Assembly: GCF_042453785.1 (NCBI RefSeq)
Contig: NC_091675.1
Coordinates: 2,430,501-2,494,500 of the forward strand
Reading direction: 5' to 3'
Length of the DNA: 64,000 nucleotides
From: Malus domestica
Lineage: Eukaryota > Streptophyta > Magnoliopsida > Rosales > Rosaceae
Shown: positions 37,895-49,058 of the stretch, piece after piece
How positions within the stretch are numbered: position 1 is the first letter of the stretch
Layout of the letters: the number at the start of each line of letters is the position of its first letter
The notes under the pieces: generated by a model
What the model saw: only the letters and a program-made list of their open reading frames with translations
Databases searched by the model: none
What the model was told of the DNA's origin: nothing
Program-made: the position numbers and the translations under genes

Positions 37895-38944
37895 ATACAA
37901 CAGAACATGTTTGTAAACTATGAGCAGGTTTAATTTCTTGTTCTTTAACTGTTTATGTACATGATGTGAGGGTTTGTTATTAATTTATATAGAACTATTG
38001 TATCCTAGAAGCCCAAAGGGCATGGCAAACAGACTCAACAACAAAAACCCTTGTTAGAAGGCCATTGCCTCTGCCCTTTGCCCCATAGTTGTTAATATAG
38101 TTGGAAAGGAAGAAAAATGAAAAGGGCATTTCCACTTTGAGGGGGAACCCCTAAACTTCAACAAGGTTTCCTAATTACGTCACAAACTCAATGGGATAAT
38201 GTCGTATTAAACTAAGGTGTCCTATGAATGACGTGGTTAAACAACTCTTTTGTGGTTTTTCTCTTCTCCTTTCTCTCGATACACATTTAGCTCATTTTGG
38301 AGATTATAAAACCCTAAATATATAAATAAATGAATAATAAGTTACATGTCATTTGCTATCATGGTAATTTATGTGCTATTTGAAAGAAAAACTTGTGTAG
38401 AATGGTAGAACCACATGTATTTGGACGGTCCTATTTGACCCACTAAACTAACTCATTGTATGAGCTGCTTTGATGTGTATCACTCTGATTCCTGTTAAGA
38501 CTTACAATTTTGGTTATTAAAAGAATCTTTAATTCTGTATATAGTCATCTTTGCATTTCCATAGTGAATGACACTAAAGAAACTTTTGTGTCCCGGTGTC
38601 ACTGCATAGAGAAAAAAAGAGGACGATGACACCGGAGCAAGGAGATACCTATTTTTACAAACGTCCTCTTGTTTGCTTGGTCGATTGGCTCCCTCAACTA
38701 ATATGCAAATATGCAATGTATATCGATCCCTTATGCAAAACAAAGACTTCCAAGTCAATGAATAGGACAGCACAATTACCATTCAATTTACTTGACTTGA
38801 CTGACCAAAAAAATTAAATTTGATTGGCTTGGAAATTGAAATAATCATATAAGCTGGACAGAAGAGAGGCAATACCACAGACCATCCTGCATTTCTTGTT
38901 CATCATTTCTTTTTCCACTGTTAACAATTTCTGAGGCTAAAAAA
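37895..38944. other. Flank shared with NAT3 3' end and CNL promoters
   Basis: Homologous in order to 25437-26610, so it links the NAT3 pseudogene to CNL2 as in the intact pair. No gene seen. Confidence 0.6.
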
Positions 38945-39660
38945 ATGGCCGACGGGGGTTCATTTTCATGCTACTGGATCGGCTGGCTTCAATAGCTTAT
39001 GAATATGTGGACGGAGAGGTTAAATATGTTTTGGACGCCAAGAAGATTTTGAAGCATTTGTTGGCAATCTCGAAGCTATTCAAGCCATTCTCGAAGATGT
39101 GGAGCAAAGGCAAGCGAAGGAAGCCAGCCTGAGGATCTGGTTGGATCAGCTCAAAGACATATCAATTGAATATCTGAGTACGCAACAAATGAACTAATTA
39201 AATATAAAATTTTATTATAATGAAATTGCCAAGAAGACTACATGAACCAAAGATGGTACATCTTGACTGAGTTGTTTTTCAAACTAAATTACAAGCTATA
39301 TTTATAATGATATAAACCTAAGAAACCCTAATGTGTAAATGCCAAAATACCCTAATGCGAAATCAAATCAAATCTCTAATTAATTTCCTATAAAAACCTA
39401 GTTAATTCCAACAATATCCATATCCATATCCTTCGAGATGGTGGACGTGTTGGACGAGTGGAACACATACATTCTGAGACAACAGGTAGAGAAGCAAGAA
39501 CGAGAAGGTGAAAATGCTCTGGTTCCTAAAACAAGAAGCTCTGTTTCCCCTATCCGTCTATGTTTTGACAAAGTCAGACGGGTAATTCTCCATCGTGACA
39601 TTGCGCTTAAGATAAAAGATCGGATTGATGAGCAAAGAAAAATGTACGAGTTTCAAACGA
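38945..39660 (+). pseudogene. CNL2: truncated CNL gene fragment
   Basis: Starts like CNL1/CNL3 (ATGGCCGACGGG) but carries frame-shifting differences early on and an in-frame TAG where the paralogues have ACAGCT/ACAACT-type codons. It retains only the CC domain region, interrupted at 39175-39413 by a solo LTR, and resumes with MVDVLDEWNTYILRQQ. At about 39,657 it passes directly into NAT3 exon 12, so NB-ARC and LRR are absent. Not functional as an NLR; a short CC-NAT chimeric frame exists (39438-39707). Confidence 0.85.
39175..39413. mobile_element. Solo-LTR-like insertion in CNL2
   Basis: 239 bp, TGAGTACG...TTCCAACA, flanked by a 5-bp duplication atatc (39170-39174 and 39414-39418). No coding part. 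TG...CA ends plus 5-bp duplication point to an LTR element; family unknown. Confidence 0.65.
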
Positions 39661-39942
39661 TATTTGCTGCCATGTACTGTATTTTATTTGGAATTGTCGG
39701 TGAATGAGTTTATTACCATTTCTAATCTTCTCAGGATCATTCTGTCACCGAAAAGTGTTCGCCTTTGTTTCCTCTTATCTGCAGCTGCTGTTGGGATCAT
39801 ATCCATTCAGTTTGCAGATAATAGTTCCTTGAGAAACATCCATGTTTTGGGTCTTTCGCTGTTTCTTGGGATTTCAATACCTCAATATTTTGTCTCGAAC
39901 ACCAGCCCGAATGGTGTCGGGCCAGTTAAAATATTGAAGTAA
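39657..39942 (+). pseudogene. NAT3 fragment (exons 12-13) fused to CNL2
   Basis: Begins inside exon 12 (atatttgctgccatgtac), keeps the exon 12 donor position, intron 12 and exon 13, and stops at gggccagttaaaa where homology is lost. It is a third copy of this part of NAT3. The join with CNL2 lies at a short shared A/T stretch, as expected for illegitimate recombination. Confidence 0.85.
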
Positions 39943-40416
39943 GGAGGGAAGTATATATATCTGGTACTGGTGGGAATAAAACCTACAGTTTGAAAAGTGA
40001 AGTTTGAATTCCTTCACTGTGAAAGTTTGAACAAGTATTTGATACATTAATTACATATCAACAATTTGATAATTCAGACTTTGAAGGGCTCTTCTAACAA
40101 CCTTCATCACGTCCTTCTGTACAGATACACACAACTTAATATTTTAAGTGCCTGCGCTCACAGGCTTTTCTAGGATCCGTTCTATGCTGAGGTCTTAAAT
40201 TCGAAGGAGTACCCCAAGCATGCTGCCATGTATCCTCTCTGATTTTAGAAAACCCACAGGTTCCTGCCGCAGAGAGGGCGCATGTCAATGAATATAAAAA
40301 AGAGATGAGTCTACTGCAAGATGTTATTGTCAGAAGAGAAATTATGATATGCTTTCTTTGTGAAATGTGTGTATTTGGGGAGAAATGGGTGAAGCTGCAG
40401 ACTTACGCTTTGATGG
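39943..40416. other. Spacer, DUF247 3' side
   Basis: No gene established. Around 40,174-40,240 the plus strand reads in one frame FYAEVLNSKEYPKHAAMYPL then stop, a coding-like scrap that I cannot assign. Confidence 0.35.
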
Positions 40417-41745
40417 TTACGTAGCAGGGATCATGGAGAACACAGTCTGTATGAAAGTAAGTATGAGGAGAACAACAGCTGCAATGACAGAAATAGAGGC
40501 CCAAGGTGTGTTGAAATAATTTTGTTTCAAATTTGCCTTCCATTTGTGCCACGGCTTGCTGCAGTAGTTGTTCAGGTCCTCACAAATAGTATCATAATAG
40601 AACTTATGAAAGTTGGGATTAACCCCAGTGGAAATGGTGTTTAATGGAGCAGACCTCTCACTTGTGTCACTAACTAGCACCTTCACAACTTCTGCGATTT
40701 GGTACTCAACAAGCAACTCTACATCCTTTGTGGTTTTCACCAAACCGCCCATGAAGAATGCGTAAGAACTCATGTATAAAGTATCAGTAGCAGTGTTCAA
40801 GAAATGGCATTGTTCAAAGGCAACGACGTTTCTGATTATTTCAGTTTCATACCCTAATGGAAATCTTGGAATTGTCAGAGTCCCATTGGAAGTACTGAAT
40901 TGTATGCCAAACTTATTTTCTCTTGACGCCGCCTTAAACTGGACCCCAACCTGCTGTAGCTCCGTCAAGCTGGGTATGTTAACAGATTTGAGTTCCCCTC
41001 CGGCTTTTGGTTCCAACGGAAGATGGATTTCAAAAACTCTTTTGAAAAGATCAACAAAATGTGCCACTGATTTAGAAGTCTTCACGTTGTCATCTAATTT
41101 CTCCACCGGCAGTAGATGTTTGAAGAACTCGAAAGAAAGACTAATTATTGAAGTAATGTTGTGAGAACTAGAAGGGAGTGAAGTTTTGCATGCTTCAAAA
41201 AGATCCTCAAGAATGAACAATGGCAGCTGATTTTCAATCAACCACATATCTTTCCATATGTCATGTAACATCAATGGCTTGTGAAATATGCGATCATTTT
41301 CGTCGACGAAGTCATCGAATTTGTCCTTCAATAAGACCTCGATAGTGAATGCGGCATCGACTAGAATGATTCTTACAAATTCATCACTACTATACTTAAT
41401 AGGTTCTGCATAACAACATCTCAACCTCTCTTCTTGGTTCTTTATTGTCTTTATATGGTCCTCCAAGCTTACTTTGGTCCGAGCTATAAAATCTTTCAGG
41501 TATCTCTGTTTGTGCTCGTCCAGTATGGGGTTTAAGCCTTTCCTGCCATGGTGAAGCGGGCCTATAGAGACAGCCTGAGGCGTGTAGAGCTTTTCATTCA
41601 CGCACCGTATACGCTCAGGAACTCTGTAGATACAACATGAAGAGGACACGGGAGACAGGGTGGTGAACTCTTTTCTCATCGAATTTGCTAATGGGGTGTA
41701 CTGGTTTTCTATGTCGTTCGGAGCAGTTTCATTGCTTGTTTCCAT
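40417..41745 (-). CDS. DUF247 (UPF0481) membrane-anchored protein
   Basis: A single uninterrupted exon, 442 aa from the Met at 41745 (457 from the in-frame Met at 41790; the later start METSNETAPND is favoured since homologues start shortly before the domain). The DUF247 core begins CCIYRVPERIRCVNEKLY and includes QAVSIGPLHHG, LVDAAFTIEVL and DMWLIENQLPLFILEDLF, all hallmarks. It ends with a basic/aromatic stretch WHKWKANLKQNYFNTPW followed by one hydrophobic helix near 418-438, as in most members. Function of the family is largely unknown; some grass members act in self-incompatibility. It is the one apparently intact gene between damaged CNL copies and lies opposite to them, so it probably inserted into or was caught in the duplicated cluster. 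Confidence 0.93.
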   Translation of the reverse strand: METSNETAPNDIENQYTPLANSMRKEFTTLSPVSSSCCIYRVPERIRCVNEKLYTPQAVSIGPLHHGRKGLNPILDEHKQRYLKDFIARTKVSLEDHIKTIKNQEERLRCCYAEPIKYSSDEFVRIILVDAAFTIEVLLKDKFDDFVDENDRIFHKPLMLHDIWKDMWLIENQLPLFILEDLFEACKTSLPSSSHNITSIISLSFEFFKHLLPVEKLDDNVKTSKSVAHFVDLFKRVFEIHLPLEPKAGGELKSVNIPSLTELQQVGVQFKAASRENKFGIQFSTSNGTLTIPRFPLGYETEIIRNVVAFEQCHFLNTATDTLYMSSYAFFMGGLVKTTKDVELLVEYQIAEVVKVLVSDTSERSAPLNTISTGVNPNFHKFYYDTICEDLNNYCSKPWHKWKANLKQNYFNTPWASISVIAAVVLLILTFIQTVFSMIPAT

Positions 41746-41915
41746 TTCCCAGCTCCTGATAATGATATGCCGTTGTGATTGGTAATACAAGAGAATGATG
41801 ATTATTACATATTACTGAGTTGCCATCATAACAATCAACAAATCTTCATCATTTTACTATCATATTACTGATCAGGGTAATTATAGTACTATTCTTGCAA
41901 ATATAAAAGGATAAT

Positions 41916-42071
41916 GTTAGGGAAGACAAATTTTTAAACCAAATTTGTAAATCAAATGATGTGTCACCAATAGAAAACAAGAACGTTAATCAAAATAATA
42001 ATTCAATCATCAACATCCACATCATTATCATTTGGTTTACAAAATTTGATTTAGAAATTTATTATCCCTAC
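41916..42071. mobile_element. MITE with ~45-bp inverted ends
   Basis: Left end gttagggaagacaaatttt...aaatcaaatgatgtg matches, inverted, the right end near atcatttggtttacaaaat...attatccctac. Non-coding and short (about 156 bp). A truncated relative lies at 655-785. Confidence 0.65.
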
Positions 42072-43204
42072 CATTACCCATAAATATAGGTGAGTTATGA
42101 AGGTAGTTGATTCCTTCTAATCCAATTAGTTCTTGCTTGATTTATAAGAATAAAAAAGTCAAATTTTGGTTCCGGTCCCTAGTTGACCAAAATCTTAGAC
42201 TGAAACTTTACTAATTTGAATACTTTTTTTTTTTAAAGCACTAATTTGAATACTTGATTGAAGAACAAATTATTAAATTCACAGATACTAACATGTAAAT
42301 ATTTTATTTCATAATAACATGGATAAAAAACAAAGGATCTTGATCAAAAATTGAAAAGGAATAAAGTTACAATTAATGGAATAGAAAAATGATGGATCAT
42401 AACCTAATTTCTCCATAAAAAAACTAATGGCTAATCTAGTGGTTAAGCGAGGATTTCATGTGATGGGAGATCTCTTACAAATGTTTAAAAAAATATATAA
42501 AAGGATTCTACAAAACTACTAACAAAAACATAATAATATATAATATTAGCCCAAAAATTCACAATAATCATAATTAAAAAAAAATTGACAATCAATTAAA
42601 ATTTTTGCAATATATCAATTTAACAAAATCATAATTTAAACAAATAATTTGCAAGAGATATGAGAGAGTAAAATACATACTTGGAGTTGTGGGCTAATTA
42701 CTCTAATGCTTTTTCCTTGTTGAAATTAACCCGTCAAAGGTAGTCTGCATAAAAATTTAAAGGACCTATTATGGAGAATCAAATCAAAATTTTCAAATTA
42801 CAAACCCCAACACTCAAGTAAGTAAGTAAGAAGCTTACCAGAAATTCAAGATTTCCTCTGTTTGTAGAATGTGAGGGTTGCAAGTTATAAGTTGTTGTAA
42901 AAAAGAAAAAAAGAAGATATTATCATATAGAAACACATGAACTCTTATATAATGGTGAGAAAGTTAATAATATTCTTAAACCATTTTTCATTTCATAGAG
43001 GGGCCGGGTCCCGGGAGCATCGAATAGCGTTACTAATTTGCCTTTGGGTGTGGAGGTGCCGTACAATATGAGCAAGAAATCTCCGCATATTCTTAAACCA
43101 TTTTTAAAGCATTTAAATTTGAATGAGTATCATTAAAGCAGAAAAGTGGATGTACTTTTCTATTTTTCCAAACATAAAAATGAAAAAAGTAGTCACTCAT
43201 TACT

Positions 43205-43350
43205 ACGCCCTGGTGATATTCTTCTTCACTTAAAAGTGAGAGATCTTAAGTTCGAATCTCATGGATGGCGAATTCAATAGCAAATTAGTTTTCCCATTGT
43301 TTAGTTTAGCCGAACTCCTCATCCCCTAGTGTAAAAATATTGATGTACTA
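43205..43350 (+). mobile_element. tRNA-derived SINE copy 1
   Basis: Reads gccctggtgatattcttc...aagtgagag, with B-box-like agttcgaatctc, then the body (agccgaactcc, ctagtgtaaaaatattg) and an A-rich end. Confidence 0.6.
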
Positions 43351-43377
43351 AAAAAACGAAAAAAGTAACTTAGTTTT

Positions 43378-43612
43378 ACGATCTAGTGGTATTCATTTTT
43401 ACTTGTAAGTGAGAGGTCTTATGTTTAATTCTCGCCAAAGCCATATTTGAACCACATTATTTATCTTTACTTGTAAGTGAAAGGTCTTAGGTTTAATTCA
43501 CGCCAAAGCCATATTTGAACCACATTATATGGCTAGCTTAGTGTGAGGCTTAACTTACTCGCCCACCCTCTTAATGTAAATAGTATTGTTTGTTCAAAAG
43601 GAAAAAAAAGGG
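43378..43612 (+). mobile_element. tRNA-derived SINE copy 2 with internal duplication
   Basis: Opens tacgatctagtggtattc, has ggtcttatgtttaattctcg as a decayed B box, ends ttgtttgttcaaaagg plus A-rich tail. A segment of roughly 70 bp (acttgtaagtga...ttgaaccacattat) is present twice in tandem, doubling the pol III B-box region. A 3' scrap of the same family follows near 43,850-43,960. Confidence 0.6.
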
Positions 43613-44469
43613 GGAAAAAATTTTTCCTTCCAATAAGGTTGTTTGATCATAGTAGAATAGCTCTCAAGTAAAAGCCATGGAACCGAAAAACTGAATCGAA
43701 CGGTTTAAAAATAAGAAAAAAAACTATATTGACTAAAAAACTCAAAACCGGTCCACAAACCGAAGCGGTTTAGCCCAGTTTAGGTTCTGGTTCTTTCTTC
43801 CCAAAAATCAGTTGAAACCAAACTGTACTGATTTAAATATAAATTGTCGATGGCGAATCTCGTAGATGACGAATTCGATACCAAATTAGATTTGTCATTA
43901 TGTGGCTTAGCCGAACTCCCATCTTCTTTTAATGTAAAATATATCGTTCACTTCTTCCTCATCCATTATCCAAACTCGCAACCTCATCGCATAATACCCC
44001 ATAAACATAATTATGTTAATTATGATATGCAATACAATGCTTGTTCTTAGAATTAGAAAATGGACTTGTTGAGATGATATGATAATGAGGATAATATGAG
44101 GCCAGAAATCTATGCCATGAGGGGCCTTTAAGCTAATGACTGAAACCCATAGGCTGAAAGGAACAAATGTCACAGTAAATCATATCAGGGGCCTTCCTCA
44201 AGCTAGTAGAATCCCGAACGAAATGAATGACGCTCAATACAACCTATTAAGAAATTTGACCGCTGACCAAGGCTGATCGCAGTGGACACCAACTTGAACA
44301 CCCCCGCTCCCCTGTGGACACACATTTATATCGTTCAGGCGAACCTTTCTTCCTTGTCATGCAGCCATTTACTAAAGAACAATAATTTTTCGACACATTT
44401 ATCTTTTTTTTTCAAATCATAGGATTGAACAAATAAATAAAAAAGAATGGAAAAATCAGGTACCCATCC

Positions 44470-44472
<3 letters not shown>

Positions 44473-44501
<29 letters not shown>
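44473..44501. repeat. (TC)n microsatellite
   Basis: About 14 uninterrupted TC units. Confidence 0.9.
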
Positions 44502-44506
<5 letters not shown>

Positions 44507-44892
44507 AATACTCGTTTGGCTAATTTTGGAGACTATATATAAAGTTACATATCATTTGCTATCACGGTTTTTTGTGTATTTTACTCGAAAAAAAAAACTT
44601 ATGTAGAACAGTAAAAGTGTAAAACCACATGTATTTTGATGTCTTATTTGACCCGCAGATCTCAGCTGCTTTGATATTTCACTTACTTTTGTGTCCCTGT
44701 GTTATGCATAAATAAAAGAAAAAGGACGATGACACCGGAGCAAGGAGAAACCGATTTTTGCAAACATGAACCCTGCAAGTGGTGATTAGCTTAACATTTT
44801 TCTCTTATTTCATTTGACCTATCCTTACTAACAAGTCCTCTTGTTTGCATGGAAGATTGGCTCCCTCACCTCACCTAATATGCAATACATAT

Positions 44893-45636
44893 TGTGGATG
44901 TAAATTTTCTCCTCCTCGATCTTGGACAATTTTGCACCTACAAAACAACTAGTACCTTAGGTTAAGGCCAAAAGCCTCACGCGCCCACGATGAATGGGGG
45001 AGCTTTGGCCGAAGAATCTCCGATGCCAAAGTTAAAATTTTAGAGAGAAATAGTGTTTAGAGTATTTGAGATTTTTTGTAAGAGAATTGGAATGAATTTT
45101 TGGTGAGAATAGGTGCCTATTTATAGGATTAAGCTTACCCATTTTTCCCCTTGGTGTGGCCGGCCTTGATGGTTTTTGTGGTTATGATTTTGGCTTAATT
45201 AGCCAATTTATTGGCTAATTAAGTATGAAAGAAGTAAATGAGAGGTTATAAAATTATTTATTTGTATAAATGGGGTAGTAAAATGGGGAAAAGTAAGAAA
45301 GACTAAGAAGAATGTGAGGTGGCCGGCCACTACCTATTTTTAGGGTGAATGGGATATATTTTGTGATTAATTGGGTAATTTAATTGATGTTTAATGGATT
45401 AATTGGGTAATTAATCTATTAATTAACCAATTAACATTATTTTGTAGGTTACCTTGCAAAAGGGGATTTGATGAGATGGACTTTGAATTGGTTACCTCTT
45501 TTGGAGCATTTTTGATTTCGTTGAAAGATGATTCTCCGCTATTCGTGCGTAGGAATCCCACTGTGCCTTAAGGGTACTCTTATCCTTTTTTATCCAAAGA
45601 TCCATGTGTCACCTTGTGATTATTTTTGGCTCCACA
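44893..45636. mobile_element. Solo LTR in CNL3 promoter
   Basis: 744 bp beginning TGTGGATG and ending GCTCCACA (TGTGGA/TCCACA inverted ends), flanked by a perfect 5-bp duplication catat (44888-44892 and 45637-45641). The uninterrupted sequence is seen at CNL2 (around 38,700-38,740), confirming an insertion. No coding domain inside, so a solo LTR or TRIM-type element. It ends 228 bp before the CNL3 ATG. Confidence 0.85.
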
Positions 45637-45864
45637 CATATCAATCCCCTGTGCAAAACAAAGATTTCCAAGTCAATGAATAGGACAGAATACGACAGCT
45701 CAACAACCATTCAATTTACTTGACTGAACGAAAAAAAAAATGATGAATTGGAAATTGGAATCATCATATAGGCTGGATAGAACAGAGGCAATGCCCCAAA
45801 CCATCCTGCATTTCTTGTTCATCATTTCTTTTTCCACTGTTAACCAATTTCTAATGCTGAAAAA

Positions 45865-48738
45865 ATGACCGACGGGATCATTTTCATGCTACTGAATCGG
45901 CTGGCTTCAACAACTTATGAATATGTGGACGGAGAGGTGAAGTATGTTTTGGAAGCCCAGAAAGATATTGAAGAATTTGCTGGCACTGTCAAAGCCATTC
46001 AAGTCGTTCTCGAAGATGCGGAGCAAAGGCAAGTCAAGGAGGCTAGCGTGAGGATCTGGTTGGATCAGCTCAAAGACATATCCTTCCAGATGGTGGACGT
46101 GCTGGACGAGTGGAACACTGACATGCTAAGACAACAAGTTGAGAAGCAAGAACGAGAAGGTGAAGATGCTCTTGTTCGTAGCACGAAGAAGAAGAAGGTA
46201 ATTCTCTCTGGTTCCCCTAGCTGCTTTTGTTTTGGCAAAGTCAGACGGGTAATTCTCCGTCGTGACATTGCCCTTAAGATAAAAGATCTGAATGGTAGGT
46301 TAAGTGCGATTGATGAGCAAAGAAAAAGGTATGAGTTTCAACACATATAAAGAGGTATTCAAGATTTACCTGAATGGCAGAAGACTTCGTCTTTTGTCGT
46401 CATGTCAGAGGTATTTGGTCGAGAAAAGGAAAAAGACATTCTGATAACAAAGTTATTGAGTGATGGTGGAAAAGATCAGAGGGGACTCCTTATCATCCCT
46501 ATTCTAGGGATGGGCGGAATGGGAAAGACAACTCTAGCCCAACTAGTTTATAACGATAGCAAGGTTAAAGCCCATTTTGAAAAGAGAGTGTGGGTTTGTG
46601 TCTCGGACCCTTTTGATGAGATTAAGATTGCCAAATCCATAAGTGGTGATGGTGCCCCAAGTTCAAATGAGTTGGACTATGTCTTGCAGTGCATGTCAAG
46701 ATCCATTGAGGGTAAAAGGTTTCTCCTTGTCCTAGATGATGTGTGGGGCCACGATAGTGAAAAATGGGAACGATTAAGGGCACCGCTAATCCAAAGTGGT
46801 GCTCATGGCAATAGAATATTGGTGACCACAAGAAAGCATGAGGTTGTTGATATGATGAGAGCAACAAGTGACATGATTAGTTTGGGAGAGTTGGGCGAAG
46901 GATATTGTTTATCAATCTTCAACCACATGGCGTTTGCTGATAAAGAAGTAGGTGAATCTAAGGCATTTGAAGATATTAGTAAGAAAATTGTAGAAAAATG
47001 TAAGGGTTTGCCTCTTGCAGCAAAAGCTTTAGGCAGTCTCATGCACAATAAGAGAACAAGGAGGGAATGGCTAGGTGTTTTGAACAGTAAGATATGGGAT
47101 CAAGAAGAGGTGGAGCAAAAAGTTTTTCAACCATTATTACTAAGTTATTATGATTTGGATCCATCAATCAAATGTTGCATTTTGTATTGTGCTAGTTTTC
47201 CTAAAGACTTTGAGTTTGAGAGAGAATATTTGATTAATATTTGGATGGCACAAGATTATTTTAATTCAAAAGGGAATAAGGATAAGGGAGAAATTGGTGA
47301 AGCATTTTTTGATAACTTAGTAGCACGATCTTTTTTCCAAGATTTGGTGAAAGATAGTGTCAGTGGTAAAATTATAGGTTGCAAAATGCATGATATTGTT
47401 CATGACTCTGTGCAATCTCTAACCAAGAATGAATGTTTGATTATTGACGCTGAGGGTGTTGGCAATGAAATAGAGGTTTTGGGTGAAAAAGTTCGCCATT
47501 TGACTTTAAGGTTGAGACTTGATGAGCCACTCCCACCTTCTAAAGCATATTACAATTGCAAAAATCTGCGTACACTCAAAATTATTTGTTCATCCATTCT
47601 TACGACGATAGACTCAAATTTTATTTTACAATTGAAATGTCTTAGGACATTACATTTGAGTAATAATGGCATAAGTGAAGTCCCAAAGGAAATTGGTGAA
47701 TTGATATATTTGAGGCATATTGATTTGTCACGGAATGGTGGTTTGAAGATATTGCCTGACAGTATCTGTGAGTTGTACAATTTGTATACCTTGCGCCTTT
47801 TTGGCTGTTTGTCACTTGAAAAACTACCTGATAACATGGGGAAGTTGATTAGCTTAAAGCAACTTTATGTTTATGGTTGTGCTAAGCTGGAGTACTTGCC
47901 AAAAGGGATTCGGAGATTAAAGAAATTGAAAACAATTGATGTGTGTGCTGTGGTTTGTGTCAACGATGAGGACAGAGTAGCATTACAATTGGGAGATCTA
48001 AGAGTCTTGAACCTCCAAGGCAGGCTACACATAATATTGAAGGGGAATGTGAAAGATGAGAATGAGCTTGAGAAGGCACAGTTGTGGCACATGAAGCAAC
48101 TCTTTCATCTTGGAATTAATTGTGAGGTTGTCCAATACAATCAGAAAGCCAGAAGCACCGTTGAATTTCTAAATGTCCTACGACCACACGAAAATCTGGA
48201 ATCTTTATACATTTCTTATCATTCAGGCGCCACCTACCCCAATTGGATGATGTCTTTGCACAACTTAAGAATCATCAGTCTATTTGAATGGAGTGGATGC
48301 TTGCCTCCTCTTGGGAGATTGCCATACCTTGAAAAACTGAGTATATCGAGAATGCACAAGGTGCAAAGGGTTGGTGGTGAATTTTGGGGATTGTGGACCA
48401 AGATGAAACGTCACTTAGATCATCATCATCATCTTCATTTTTTTCCAAAGTTGAAAAAGCTCGCAGTTGGCTACATGTCGGCGTTGGAAGAGTGGGAAGT
48501 AGGCATGGAAAGGTGGAACAAAGAGGATTCTGAAATGTCAATCATGCCATGTCTTTCCTCCTTAAACATTAGTCGTTGTCCTCTTCTAAAAACACTGCCA
48601 GACTTCCTCTGCAAAACACCGCTGCAGGAACTCTTCATCTTTGAATGTCAAACACTTTCTAAGCGTTGTGAATGTGGCAGTGGAGAGGAATGGCCCAAGA
48701 TTTCTCACATCCCAAACATCAAAATCTTATCCTGGTAA
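45865..48738 (+). pseudogene. CC-NB-LRR resistance gene, CNL3 (one stop)
   Basis: One frame of 957 codons interrupted by a single TAA at 46348-46350 (codon 162; GAA in CNL1). CC domain 1-130, then the linker with the stop, then Met180 (46402) opening MSEVFGREKEKDIL. NB-ARC motifs are canonical: GMGGMGKTT, VCVSDPFDEIKIAKS, FLLVLDDVWG, RILVTTRKHE, GLPLAAKALGS, CCILYCASFPKDF, CKMHDIVHD. LRRs follow, such as LRHIDLSRN and LPDSICELYNLYTLRL, to the TAA after IPNIKILSW. A 778-aa NB-LRR protein could start at Met180 and a 161-aa CC-only protein could be made from the first ATG. Possibly just a recent pseudogene; a base-call error or a polymorphism cannot be excluded. Confidence 0.85.
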
Positions 48739-49058
48739 TTGAGCTCTATCTTATTTACACATTTATCGTTGTATCAGTTACAAATGATGTCATCGTATTT
48801 GTTCAATTTGCTTATTTTTCTTCTTCAGAATTCAGATGATGTTCAAAGGACATAAGTAATGTGGATCAAGTAGTGACTCGCGAGCTAAGCATATATATTA
48901 ATCTTCTTCGGAAAGGTAATTCTTTTCACACACACACACAAGTATATATTTTATATATCAAATTAGTAATGATTATTTAACTTCCCGTGCACATTTTACT
49001 CATTTATGACGCGCTTTTAGGAAATTATTCGTGCATAGGTAGCCAGTTCGATAGCAAA
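48739..49058. other. CNL3 3' region
   Basis: Homologous to the CNL1 downstream sequence (cttatttttcttcttcag and aggacataagtaatg), including a possible 3' intron. No further gene. Confidence 0.5.

Larger units (their letters stand above)
41746..44887. other. Repeat-rich spacer
   Basis: No gene. Contains the MITE at 41916-42071, SINE copies at 43205-43610, a TC microsatellite at 44473-44501 and, from about 44,690, sequence homologous to the CNL1 and CNL2 promoters. Confidence 0.5.

Noticed and set aside
40174-40240. Coding-like scrap FYAEVLNSKEYPKHAAMYPL followed by a stop
   Set aside because: Too short and without neighbours to name; may be a gene fragment or chance.
43240-43270. tRNA gene suggested by agttcgaatctc
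   Set aside because: No acceptor-stem pairing or anticodon arm could be drawn; repeated copies nearby show a SINE.
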